From positions 72,971,597-73,035,596 of the forward strand of contig NC_058341.1 in assembly GCF_905475395.1 (NCBI RefSeq): a stretch of 64,000 nt of DNA. Reading direction: 5' to 3'. The translations under genes and the position numbers were made by a program. Source of the stretch: Chrysoperla carnea. Taxonomy: Eukaryota; Arthropoda; Insecta; Neuroptera; Chrysopidae. Shown here one piece after another: positions 21,882 to 32,755 of the stretch. Numbering within the stretch: the first letter of the stretch is position 1; each line of letters begins with the position of its first letter. The notes beneath the pieces are model-generated. The model was not told the DNA's origin and searched no databases. It saw nothing but the letters and a program-made list of their open reading frames with translations.

Positions 21882-22142
21882 TTATACAAATTTTTCTGGT
21901 GTTAATAAAAACTGAATACACAGGTGTCCACAATTGTATGTGTTGAAATCTTGATATCTTACATAATTATAATTGATTGTAGTATCAGCACCCAAATATT
22001 TAACATTTATAATTGCACATTTATTTTTCCTCGGCTTCTTCGGTAAATTATCACGCATGAAAACACCACGAAAACATGGAATATTTTTACAATATTTATA
22101 TAGATCTAATTCATTTAGAGGGCGTTTCAGTAGTAGCTTCAT
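21882..22142 (-). pseudogene. Maverick adenain-like cysteine protease, core deleted
   Basis: The start ATG at 22142 overlaps the end of the upstream pVI-like frame. The N-terminal signature CFRGVFMRDNLPKKPRK and the C-terminal active-site Cys motif NTYNCGHLCIQFL are present. The segment between them that should carry the catalytic His and acidic residue is missing (only about 85 residues in all). This protease family processes capsid proteins. Here it cannot be active. Confidence 0.78.
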
Positions 22143-22933
22143 TGAAAGTTTTTTGGACTGGGATTCATGTATAAACCAAGGCCGGTTTTGTAGGGTCACA
22201 AAAATAATCCATTACCATTCTTCAAAGCAATCTCCTCCATTGTCTTGTTATGACGTTGTTTTTCAGCAAGTTGTTTTTTTAGCATTACTAGCATCACTTA
22301 TGGCTTTAGCCACACCAGCTGTACCACCGGCTAGTGAACCAATAGCCGATAGACTATTGGAATGATTCGCGGTGTTCGTACATTTTTTCGTTTAATTACT
22401 TTTTTAGCAGCAGTAATAGCAACTTAAATTGTATCATTGATGTTGGTAGTTTTTGTTTTTTTTTAAAGCATCTCGTGCACTTTTCACAGCCGCTCGAAAC
22501 GGTATTTTTGTCTTTTTTTTTCTTTCCATGTTGCTTCTTCTTGATCTTCATACCCATTCCCAATTTAATTTTGGGTTGCATTGGGTTTTTAACGGCCCAA
22601 GCGAAAGCTTTTTCACCTAATGTAGCATCCGTTGATTTAACACGACTCCACGCTTTATCTGCTAATAATAAATCGGCTTTATGACAATCACTTAAATTCT
22701 TAAATTGATTGTATGCAATTATCATGACTTTTACATGCACTATGTAACTTATTAATTCCTTGATCACCTCTCGCCAATCGCTTGTTAAAATCAGTACCAG
22801 GGCCACAAAATTGATAACCGGGTAAATGTAGCTCAAATGGTAAAGAACTTATAATGGAATTAACTAGTCCTCGACCATAAACTCTCCTCGGCGACGATGA
22901 AAATCGACTAACGCTTCTTCCACGATAAATCAT
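22142..22933 (-). pseudogene. Maverick PLA2-domain / pVI-like minor virion gene, frameshifted
   Basis: From ATG 22933 the frame encodes an Arg-rich start and a phospholipase A2 module with calcium-loop YQFCGPGT and catalytic HD in ACKSHDNC. After a shift near 22720 it continues with KADLLLADKAWSRV and a Lys-rich region. A third frame from about 22380 carries the hydrophobic pVI-like part (QRHNKTMEEIALKNG) to TGA near 22142. PLA2 modules in parvovirus VP1 and some Mavericks aid membrane exit. This copy is broken. Confidence 0.72.
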
Positions 22934-23009
22934 ATTATTTATTGGTTTTTTCACCCCCCGTAAAAGATTTGTATATATTAGATTAATAAAAAAAAATTGT
23001 TTATATGTT

Positions 23010-23078
23010 GGCAGATGACATCTAGATGCTGACATCTAGATGCCGACATCTAGATGCTGGCTGCCGGCATCTAGCTGC
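23010..23078 (+). repeat. Minisatellite of ~15-bp units with ATCTAGATG core
   Basis: ACATCTAGATGC-type units recur about four times between 23013 and 23075. The core is self-complementary, so the array can form small hairpins. It lies in the divergent intergenic space between the virion genes and the ATPase. Confidence 0.75.
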
Positions 23079-23224
23079 AGAACCATTTCATGTACAACAT
23101 TGATGGACTCAAAAATAGAAAAAATAAAATAAAAACTTTACAACAACAAAAAAAATGCGTTTTATAAAACAAAAGATAGTTTTACCAATTCGAAACGCTG
23201 ATTTCGAAAATATGAAAACTTGAA

Positions 23225-23925
23225 AAGAAACATGGTGAATTGTTACCAAATAGTATACGAGGAATTTTGTGTGGTCCTTCAAATTCAGGTAAAAAATAAA
23301 TAAATTTCAAAAAAACATAGCCGTTTTGTCATTTTTTAGAAAATTTTTTTTTTTTTTTATTTATGATGTTGTAGGAAAAACGAATGTTATAATTAGTCTC
23401 CTAGAGCACCCCAATGGTTTAAAATTTGAAAATGTATATGTGTATTCAAAGTCTCTCCATCAGCCAAAATATCAATATTTAAAGAAGATATTAGAAACTG
23501 TAAAAGGATTAGGTTATTATGAATTCTCCAATAACTGCGATGTATTACCGCCGGAAGAGGCCCGTAAGAATTCAATATTTATATTTGATGATGTGGCTTG
23601 CGATAAACAAGATAATATTCGTTTATACTTTTGTATGGGTCGCCATAATGATATTGATTGCTTCTATCTATCCCAATCATACACAAAAATTCAAAAACAC
23701 TTAATCCGAGACAATTGTAATCATTTAATTTTGTTCAAGCAGGATGATTTAAATTTGAGACATATATTTAATGATCATATCAACACTGACATGTCATTTG
23801 ACACATTTAAAAGTATGTGTGTGGAGTGTTGGAAACAAAAATATGGATTTTTAGTTATAGATAAGGATTCTGAAATGAATAAAGGACGTTATCGTAATGG
23901 ATTTGATACTTTTATACAGATTTAA
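23225..23925 (+). CDS. Maverick FtsK/HerA-type packaging ATPase, spliced
   Basis: The Walker A motif GPSNSGKT is split by an intron at 23289-23374 (TCAG|GTAAAA to GTTGTAG|GA). Splicing restores the frame into TNVIISLLEHPNG, VYVYSKSLHQPKYQYL and a Walker B-like IFIFDDVA near 23575. The ORF then runs without stops to 23925. A32-like ATPases of this family pump DNA into capsids. The true start is unclear because a TGA lies just upstream (near 23221). Confidence 0.75.
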
Positions 23926-23939
23926 TACAAATACGTCTT

Positions 23940-24303
23940 ACCATCGGCTCTATTTTTATAACGGATTCCACTCTAGTTAATTTGTATACGAAACTTAATG
24001 GATTATCATCTATGGTGAATACGAGCTCAAATGCATTCGAGCAGTTGACAAAAGAAGTGCTTGATTATAAAAACAGCGTGAAGAGTGATTTCGATAATAG
24101 TATTCATAGTTTATATGATCAATTTGATCAAAGCTTAGCGATTCTGAAAAAAAACGCTTGAGCTAAGAGATGATGCAAATTTGAGAAAGTTAAGTGATGA
24201 TGTTGAAAAACTTATTGAGCAGAAGTGGTCTACATATATAAATAAAATCAATAAAAATATAGAGGTAATCCATGGGAAAAAAGTTACCGTTCATGATGTC
24301 TAA
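23940..24303 (+). pseudogene. Maverick coiled-coil gene, decayed
   Basis: One frame reads VNTSSNAFEQLTKEVLDYK up to a lesion near 24157. Another continues to KKVTVHDV and TAA at 24301-24303, overlapping the integrase start. The helical heptad character and position match the coiled-coil protein of insect Mavericks. Confidence 0.5.
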
Positions 24304-25222
24304 GAAGGAACAAGTTGTCAACGAACTTCATAAACCGGCACGTAAGAATTTTAAATGGAGAAGAGTAATTATAAAAGGTCTGGATGATTTATGGCAAGCT
24401 GACTTAGTTGAAATGGGTTCATATGTTAAAGAAAATAATGAATACAAATATTTGCTTACGGTTATCGATTCATTTTCTAAATACGCTTGGGCTACACCAA
24501 TCAAAAATAAAAGTAGTGAGGCAGTTTGTAATGCTATGATTAAAATTTTTCAACATGGACGTATACCAAAAAATCTCCAAACAGATGATGGTAAGGAAAT
24601 TTTCAATAAAAAATTTCATAGTTTAATGGAAGAATATGGAATAAACTATTATTCAACATTTAGCACAATAAAAGCAGCAATTGTTGAGCGGTTTAATCGA
24701 ACTATAAAGGAACAAATGTGGAAACAATTCAGTTTAAATGGATCATATAAATGGATAAATCTTATGTCACCATTGATTACCAACTACAATCAAAAAACCC
24801 ATCATACTATAAAAATGAAACCATGTGATGTTAATGCTTCTAATGAAAATATGTTACTCTCCACCATCTACAATAATATTAAAATCACCGACCGCTGACC
24901 AAAGTTTAAAATCAATGATCATGTTAGAATTTCTAAATATCAATCGTTGTTTGACAAAGGCTACCTACCATCATGGACTGCTGAAATATTTCAAATAAGA
25001 AAAATTCGAAACACTAATCCAGTAACTTACCTTCTTAACGATGCCAATGGAGCAGAAATTCTTGGAGGATTTTATGAATTCGAACTACAAAAAGTAAAAT
25101 ATCCCAACATCTTCTTGGTGGAGAAAATTTTAAAACGTCAAAATAATAAGGTGTTCGTTCGATGGCTAGGATACTCTAAGGATTTTGATTCATGGATAAA
25201 TAAAATCGATATTGTTAAATAA
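24293..25222 (+). pseudogene. Maverick retroviral-like integrase with chromodomain, one stop
   Basis: From MMSKKEQVVNELHKPARKNF the frame runs through the DDE core: Asp in WQADLVEM, Asp in LQTDDGK and Glu in AAIVERFNRT. A TGA at 24896-24898 interrupts it. It resumes in the same frame and ends with a chromodomain-type module VEKILKRQNNKVFVRWLGY and DSWI near 25115-25205. The enzyme integrates Maverick DNA. A single nonsense mutation separates this copy from an open frame. Confidence 0.82.
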
Positions 25223-25643
25223 AAAAAATGTATATATATTTTTTTTTCAAATAAATAAATAAATTATAATTTTTTTTTCATTTTATAATGTTAATTCTGC
25301 AAATCATAAAAAATAGATGTTTGTTCGATTGGATGGTAAGGATTTTTTCATTCATGGGTAAAATAAAAAAATGAAATTGTTACATAAAAAAAATTAATAA
25401 CTACAAAAATAGTATTTTATTTTATTTTATTTATTATTATTATTATTATTATTTATTTTTTTTTTTTTTTTTACATCCGACATGCGTCTTATTTTTTAAA
25501 AAGTTATTTTTTTTAAAAACCACAATCATTTTTTTTGTAGATAAATGATTATACTTACAATTTAATAAAATTACATTTTAAATTAATCACAAAATTTATT
25601 ATCAATATATACATAAATAATTAATTAATAATCAATAATATTA
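25223..25643. other. AT-rich convergent spacer
   Basis: Low-complexity T and TTA repeats (25424-25480) lie between the converging integrase and polymerase genes. No gene is seen. Confidence 0.5.
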
Positions 25644-28584
25644 TTAGTTTCTTAATTTATAATGACCCCATGCATATGTATCAAAACTATTATCAATAAT
25701 GCAACTCTTATCATCATTTCCACTTAATGCTACTTTACTCTCTTCTATACTATACAGTTTATGTTTAAATGAACGTATACATTTTTGTGTTGTGGTTTTA
25801 ATTTTTAAATTTTTTAAACTCTCATAATAATCATCAAAAGTTATTTGATTTTTAACAACATCTCTCTTAATACCTTTTATCTTTTTCACAATATTTTCAT
25901 TATCATTATCAATCTTATAGGTATACATTTTTTATCTTAATCCAATAAACTCAGTCCTAATCTTTCCATTTAATTCATCCTTCATTAATCCAGACACTTT
26001 TTTATTAACTAATGGTATGGAAAGTTTCCTCTACATAGAGGGGACTGTGAAAAAAGTTATATATAAAAGTTAGCGATAATACAGTATCATATATACAGTA
26101 TAAATATTATTCGGTTCATAATCGCTTGTATCAAATTTATGTATGTCTGCTTTAATAATATCATATATGTCATCGGTCTCAACGATATAGATTATTGAAT
26201 CCGTATCGGTATACAATCCTTTAGCCTTATTACCAAATTTGGGTTTGACATAACCATGATGAAAATCATTTATTTTAGTTCTTGCAATATCTAAAGTAAC
26301 CATTCCCACAATCATCGGTCTATCGTAATATAAAGTTAGATTTTTCAATTCAATTGCTACTAAATTTTCACTGAATATTGTACGATTATAAAAGTTTGGT
26401 TTAGCAATCAATACTTTTACCCCATATCGACCAAGCCATCGTGTTCGTAATTTTACCACCCTTCTTTTTCGAACATTTTCCATAGTTTCCCAAACACAGC
26501 CTTGTTCATTAACTTGTACAAATTTTTTTCAAAATTGCTCTTTGCTTCAGCTCTCATTTTTATAATCAAATCGATGTATGGTTTGAGCCATGCTGACTGT
26601 TTAATTTTTAATATACGATGGACTTTTTCTACAATCATCCCATATTGTAAACACTGTTTTAAATTTCTATAATGCAAAATAAATTTTTTCTTATCGTACA
26701 ATGTTGCAATAAGCTTTTTACTTTTCCCCCTTGGAGGCTTTTCCTGAGTGGGACACAGGGGAAGATCATTATGGCTGTCATGTATATCATCTGGATATTT
26801 TAAATCAACTTCAAAAATGTATCCTTCAGGATTATCATCTGGTATAGACTTTACATCAATGTCAGTATCCGTACACCATTGAAAATTCTTTAACGGAAGA
26901 CACTGTTGCATTGCCCAAGCATACATACCATTCACATCCCAATACACTAAATATTCACTCTTTTTATTACAATCATAATTTGACATATATTTATTATTTG
27001 CTTTAGCACATCGATTACTGCATTGGCTTAATCCACCCCGAGTACCTTTCTCCATCAATTGAAATTTTTGAATCAGTTAAAGTTTTAAAAAACATATCAA
27101 TTGATGGTAGAGATTGTTCATCTAATTTAGTTAAATCACTTATATAATCATATGGGAATACACCCTTTCGCGTTAGTAATTTAAATTTATCATTATCACC
27201 ATCAAAACAATTTTCATACACTGTAAGCAATATGTTTTTGATAACATTTTGCTTTTTTACCAACACATTTATCTATGGGTGCTAACATACACTCAAAGTC
27301 AACATAAACAGAAATGACTGTACGCTCTTTATTTGCAAAGTTTTTAAATTTCATTATTTTTTTATCTGGATTTGGTAAAACAACTTTACATTTATTATAC
27401 TGTTCAAATTCTTCACTATGTTTTATTAATTTTATTTCAGACACAAAATATTGTTGACATCGATCGCATATGTATATTGCCCCATCGTGTTTACTCATTT
27501 CTCTTGATATAAGCCTAAAATTTTTTATCCAGCAAAAATGATATTTAATTGTGATATCATCATTATCATGTTTGATACTATCATAATCAAAATGGTCATC
27601 ATGATCTTCTAAATAAATATTTTGTATCATTAACAAATTAACATGAATTGCTTGTTTTTTTGATGTAAGAAACGCTGGCTCAACAAAATATATACGTTAA
27701 TACTTAACCCATTTAATTTTTTTTTAATTTTGAATTTGTTTCAATGTCATTGGAAATCTAATACCTTTTAATTTCAAAACGGTCGAATAGTGTGGATATG
27801 AAATCATTTTGTTTAAATTCATACTTACTGGACGAAGAGCTGAAGTTACTGCCCATGCAAAGCAAGCTTCATCATTATTTTTAACATTCACACAGGCATG
27901 TTTCGTTTTAATACATTTTGGTAATTCTATATATGATGAGCCTCTTAATAATTGACATTTGTTTATATGTATTCTGAAATGAACTACCTCCCTTAATGCC
28001 CATCTACTATCACGTTCTTGAAATTCCTCCAATTCTGCTAAATGTGGTCCTTCAACATTCGTCAAAAACCATTTTTTTAGATCTGTTTGACGATCAATAA
28101 TTACATTCATAGTATTAAAACATTTCAGTGCAGATACATTTTCATTATCAATACTCTTAACAAACTCACAACATAATGATGTATTCACATTTATCATTTC
28201 AAAATTGTTTAAAATGTTTTTGATTCGTGCACTAAACAACATTACAGCATCCTTCAAAAAATATTTGGGATCTCTGTAAATTAAATTTACTATTACACTT
28301 GTCCTTAAACGACTTTTGAATGCTGACTCGATGTCTTCCCACTTCCTTCCGCGAACTTTTTTTCCATTACCATAACTACCACCTTTATGTAAAAATGATT
28401 TTATTTGTTCGCGAAAGCTTATCATTGCAAAAATATTGGCTTCCAAATGACTTTTTGTTCCAACACAAGTACATTTCTTTAGCAATTTTTTGAAATGTCG
28501 AATATTTAGACAACAGTATTTAAGCCATTTTTCTAAATTTTTTAAATTATTTGTCCTTTTTAAAATAGTCACAACTTCCCCCAT
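25644..28584 (-). pseudogene. Maverick protein-primed DNA polymerase B, fragmented
   Basis: The gene runs right to left. The N-terminal part (28584-27724) ends with LRGSSYIELP and an internal Met/Val region. The 3'-5' exonuclease carries VYVDFECML near 27300. Palm motif A is YWDVNGMYAWAM near 26930, motif B KNLYKLMNKAVFGK near 26500 and motif C YTDTDSIIY near 26190. The C-terminus (25928-25644) ends YAWGHYKLRN. Frameshifts lie near 27700, 27220, 27040 and 26470. Between motif C and the tail, an inverted capsid-gene fragment is inserted at 26025-26095. Confidence 0.82.
26025..26095 (+). repeat. Inverted fragment of the Maverick capsid gene
   Basis: AAGTTTCCTCTACATAGAGG and the following ~50 bases match, in the opposite orientation, the major capsid gene around 20775-20835. 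Small local duplications (ATATA...AAGTT) are inserted. This copy retains the unbroken capsid reading ([10 protein letters not shown]). Confidence 0.75.
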
Positions 28585-28847
28585 TTTTTTTCACTCTCCG
28601 TCCACTTAGCTGAATACCGCAATCCATTATTATTCTTTTTTATCTATACACCATATACTGTGTTTCAAGAGAAAATAACTTATATTCTTAAAAGTAGTTG
28701 ATCTTTATACTTTTAATCTAAACCACACAGAAAAAGAAAAAAATTTTTTCAAAAACATTTATTAAATCTATAAATTATTTACAAAAAAAATATATAATTT
28801 ATTACATATGTGTACATAAAATATAATTCAATTTTGTCTTTGTAATG

Positions 28848-29194
28848 TTGTTGAGTTCCATAAGGTTAGAAACAGTGACAATTCTTCCAATATTTCACCA
28901 TCATAATAATTTTGAAATGAGCTAATACGTCTCAAACATTGTAGTTCAAAATACTGCCATCCTTCAGGGTGATAAAATTATTCTCCCAATCTATCTTCAA
29001 ACTCATACATCAGTTCCATAAGTTCCATCACCATCTTTTGAATTTCAACCTTCCTCACTGTATTCAATTCCTCAAATACTTCCTACGCTTCTTTTGATGT
29101 TACCAATTTTTTGAAATGAATTGGTGTATCAAACAACAGTTGCAAACATGTTGGTATAAACCAGCTTACAAATTCATTCTATTTATACTTAGAG
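28848..29194 (-). pseudogene. Unknown ~115-codon ORF with two in-frame stops
   Basis: Read on the minus strand, one frame gives about 115 residues with amphipathic, Glu/Leu-rich character (EVFEELNTVRKVEIQKMVME, RRISSFQNYYDGEILEE), ending TGA near 28848. It is interrupted by TAG and TAA. I do not recognise the protein. The uniform frame and sensible composition suggest a recently dead gene next to the Maverick. Confidence 0.4.
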
Positions 29195-29498
29195 CATGTT
29201 CCGTCTAAACCCACTTTTTATCAAAAAAATATTATGATTTCGTACTAACGTTTTGTTTTAATATGTAATTTGTAATATGATTATCATCATGCTTTTTATA
29301 TGATTTTTTTGTAATAATTGATTCATACTTATTTTATTTATTTTAAAAATATTTCTCTATCAAAAATTAATAAGAAATTCTGTTGTTTCTTGTTAATTTT
29401 GAACTAATTAAAAATAATTAATTTTTTCTACACTCTATCATATTACGGTTTTTTTTAGATAAATTTTATATTTAGTACTTTTAATTAAAAAATTAATA
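29195..29498. other. AT-rich spacer
   Basis: No ORF, RNA gene or repeat recognised. It precedes the TA dinucleotide at which the Tigger-like element is inserted. Confidence 0.5.
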
Positions 29499-30427
29499 CA
29501 GTGTAACCTTAATATAACGAACCTCAATATAACGAATTCCTCGATTTAACGAATTTTTCGCAATCTCCTTGAATTGTCCATAAGAGTCAATATAAAATAT
29601 ACCTCTACATTACGAATATTTTTTGCGAACATCCTCTTTATAACGAATTTTCAACTACATAAAAAATTTAAATACCTCTAAATAACGAAATTCGTCAATT
29701 CAAAACCTTTATATAACGTATAAAGACCCACCAATATATGACAGTTAGTAATAGGTTGGCTGATATGTCCCCGGTCTGACACATAGATGGCGTCGCTAGT
29801 ATTAAATGCATAGTACCAACCTTCAAATGATTCGTGTCAAAATTTGACGTCTGTAAGTCAATTAGTTTGTGAGATAGAGCGTCTTTTGTGAAGCAACTTG
29901 TGTTATTGTGAAAAAAATGGAAAAAATGGAATTTCGTGTTTTGATAACATACTGTTTTCTGAAGGGAAAAATACAGTGGAAGCAAAAACTTGCCTTGATA
30001 ATGAGTTTCCGGACTCTGTATTTTTTCCCTTCAGAAAACAGTATTTTATCAAAACACGAAATTCCATTTTTTCCATTTTTTTCACAATAACACAAGTTGC
30101 TTCACAAAAGACGCTCTATCTCACAAACTAATTGACTTACAGACGTCAAATTTTGACACGACTCATTTGAAGGTTGGTACTATATAAAAATAATATGCAT
30201 TTAATACTAGCGACGCCATCTATGTGTCAGACCGGGGACTTATCAGCCAACCTGTTATACTCCATAGTATGTAATTCATGTCGCGAGAGGTTACAACATT
30301 TTTTACCTCTTTATAACGAATTTTAGACCAACTTAACCTCAATATAACAAACCTCAGTTTAACGAATTACTTGATATAACGAATATTTACTGGTTCCCTT
30401 CAGATTCTTTATATCGAGGTTGCACTG
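29499..30427. mobile_element. Tigger/pogo-like non-autonomous element containing a large hairpin
   Basis: The element starts CAGTGTAACC and ends GGTTGCACTG, with TA on both sides (29497-29498 and 30428-30429). Subterminal repeats of the AACCTCAATATAACGAA type are present. This is the terminal pattern of Tigger/pogo elements. The interior lacks a transposase and is instead a ~240-bp-arm palindrome. Confidence 0.82.
29752..30253. repeat. Palindrome with ~235-bp arms
   Basis: 29752-29980 is the near-exact reverse complement of about 30012-30253, with a loop of roughly 30 bases. Transcripts would fold into a long double-stranded hairpin. The small mirrored ORFs here are by-products of the symmetry. 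Confidence 0.85.
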
Positions 30428-30550
30428 TATTACATTTAAAATAATTATCAAATATAAACCAACGACAATATTAATAATGTCATAACAAAAAAAAATTTAA
30501 AGAAAAAAAGGATTGTTTTTATATAGTAATCTTCAACCAAATAAATGGAT

Positions 30551-30640
30551 CGTCGGTAGCTTAACTGGTTAAAGCGTTCACCTTTACTTTGTTTGGTTAC
30601 AAATATCTAGTTACTTTGTGTTCGAATCCCATTCTAGTTA
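30551..30640 (+). other. tRNA-like (A box / B box) sequence, pseudogene or SINE head
   Basis: An A-box-like GGTAGCTTAACTGGTTAAAG and a B-box-like GTGTTCGAATCCC are about 55 nt apart. The arms do not pair well enough for a functional tRNA. It may be a tRNA relic next to the LTR of element A. Confidence 0.35.
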
Positions 30641-30647
30641 TCATAAT

Positions 30648-31932
30648 AGTTACAAATTGATGGCAAACTAATTAAAGTTAATTAATTAGTAATAAATTAT
30701 GCAAACGAAATGTAAAATATCAAACTTTTAAATCTGTCTGTGACGGTACATATTCAATTAAAAAGTTTACTCTGTCTGTGACTGTACTTTATTTTTATCA
30801 ACTGTGTTATTTATTATTTTTGCAACTTTTAGTTCTAAAAATTGACACCAGTCACTACCCGAACAGAGCTCAGTGTAATTTGAGTTAAAATAATTCTCTT
30901 TAAATTCCAAGCGTCATACAGGGAACGTCTTGGAATAATTAATTTAAATTATTTATTCCAAGATGGATACTCATTTTTTTTAACACACCTTTTAGTGTGT
31001 GGCTATAATTTAATTATTTAATTTTTTATAATTTATTTATTTAATTCTTTTCAAGAATTTATATTTTTGAATACGACAGTTTAAACATATATTTTTGTTA
31101 AATGTCGTTTATTGACAGTAAATATTGAACCAGTAAATATTGAAAACACACAATTGTACAGAATGTAAAAGAGACATTCTGGCATAATTTAAAAATTGTG
31201 TAACTTTATATTATTTTCCTTTGTATGTTTTTTGTGGCGTTTAGAATTTCATTAGTGAGCACAATTCCTTATAAAATGTAATTTAAGGAGCTGGATTCAC
31301 GGTGATCACAAACTACATACAGGAAACATTATATATTTTATATATGTTAATTTTTTTCTAAATTTATTATCGAAAGATATTTTTCAAAACTTTGTGTTTT
31401 GTTTTAAATTCAACATGTGAAATTTCATGTGAGTTAAAAAAAAGGCTGATGCCTTATGAATTTATATTTTTTTCAATTATGTAATGTCAAACAGTTATAT
31501 TTTTGAATTAATGAAATAAACAAACTTGATACATTTTTTTATATTTTTAAACGTAGACTTTTTATTTGTCTTTTTAAGACTTTCTCGGGGGTAATCGCCT
31601 TCGGCGTTATCTTTGGGCCTAGCACATAAATTGATCTGTTTCGGTTTTTTTTTTTTAAACATTAGTAAAAATCTTAATCTTATTTTTATTTTGAATGTTT
31701 CAAACCGGGATGTTTCCCTTTCGTAACACTGTTTAATATTTTTTTTTTTTTTTTTTTTTTGGGATGGTAAATATTAATCTAAGTGTTCTGGGGGTTGCGT
31801 GGAATTTTGGCTGAGGCTTACTTCTTGTTCTCGACGCAAGTCGAGAATCAATTAAGTATTTAAATTTTGAGAAGAGAAAAAATACGTTTCTTTTTTTTCT
31901 AATTACCACACCAAAACATAATTCCCGTAACA
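30648..31932 (+). repeat. 5' LTR of Gypsy element A
   Basis: About 1285 bp, matching 42734-43501 plus 51980-52441 across its length. The first base is A where the 3' copy has T. Confidence 0.85.
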
Positions 31933-32140
31933 CTTGTTAGCAGAGCTCCGCGATCTACGATTTCCGTTAACACTTGTTAGCAAAGCTCCGCGATCTAAGA
32001 TTTTCGTACACTTAGTAGCAATAGCGTTAACTAGTTATTTCGTACACTTTGTAGCATAGCGTTAAGTAGTATTTTCGTGACGCTTGGTAGCAAAATCGTC
32101 AAGTAGTTTTTCGTAACACTTGATATCTTAGCGCGGGTAA
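31933..32140 (+). repeat. Degenerate tandem repeats in the leader of element A, primer-site-like
   Basis: Just after the LTR, units of about 35-42 bp recur with the core CTTGTTAGCAGAGC / CTTAGTAGCAATAGC / CTTGGTAGCAAAATCG, each preceded by TTTCGTNACA-like sequence. The unit nearest the LTR would be the tRNA primer-binding site. The later ones look like decayed duplicates. Confidence 0.6.
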
Positions 32141-32755
32141 ATATTAGCTTACGCGATCTATTGTTTTTAGTTTTTGCGTTATATCTGGTTACATTACTTA
32201 AAAAATCTACGTTTAATTTTCTCTAAATTTTTTTTTTTGACTAGGTAAAATTTTCTTGTATGTAGTTTGTGGAATCACGTAAGTTGAATGTTTTCGTATA
32301 TAAATTAAATTTTGAAAATTAAAAAATTTATACGTAATATTGGATATTAATTAAAATAATATCTAATATTTTTTTTTGGTATTTGTTCAAGGAATTGACA
32401 TTATAAATCCAATTATATAACATTGACTAGTTTAAATTAATTAGATTTTGTTTTGTCATTGTACACATTTTATTAATCTTAAAATATATTTCTATTTTGA
32501 TTACTTTTTATTGGTCTACGTAAAGTTGTAAATCCAAAATTATATTTCATAGTTTTTTTTTTTTTTTGTATGTTCTTTATTGGCTATTTTTTTTTAACAA
32601 ATTTTCTTTTTACATGAATATTTATTTTGAAACAAGTTCATATCTCACCAAAATTAATTCAAACGTTTGGAATTTTGACTTTGTTTAACTTTACTAATTT
32701 CTTTTTTTGTTTTCGTTTCGTTAAATTTTTTTTGAGGAAATCGTATAAAAAAAAA

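Larger units (their letters stand above)
19786..28620. mobile_element. Maverick/Polinton, nearly full gene set, inactivated
   Basis: The block contains the Maverick hallmark genes: major capsid protein, minor capsid protein, PLA2/pVI-like gene and protease (all minus), packaging ATPase, a coiled-coil gene and integrase (plus), and protein-primed DNA polymerase B (minus). Nearly all are broken by frameshifts or deletions. I could not identify the terminal inverted repeats. Mavericks are large self-synthesising, virus-like DNA elements common in insects. Confidence 0.85.

Noticed and set aside
23010..23078. Possible CRISPR-like array
   Set aside because: Units are contiguous, about 15 bp, with no spacers and in eukaryotic transposon context; it is a minisatellite.
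29898..30131. Mirror-image ORFs with identical starts on both strands
   Set aside because: They arise purely from the palindrome of the Tigger-like element; there is no independent coding evidence.
30551..30640. Functional tRNA gene
   Set aside because: Only the A- and B-box-like parts are convincing; acceptor and anticodon stems do not pair.
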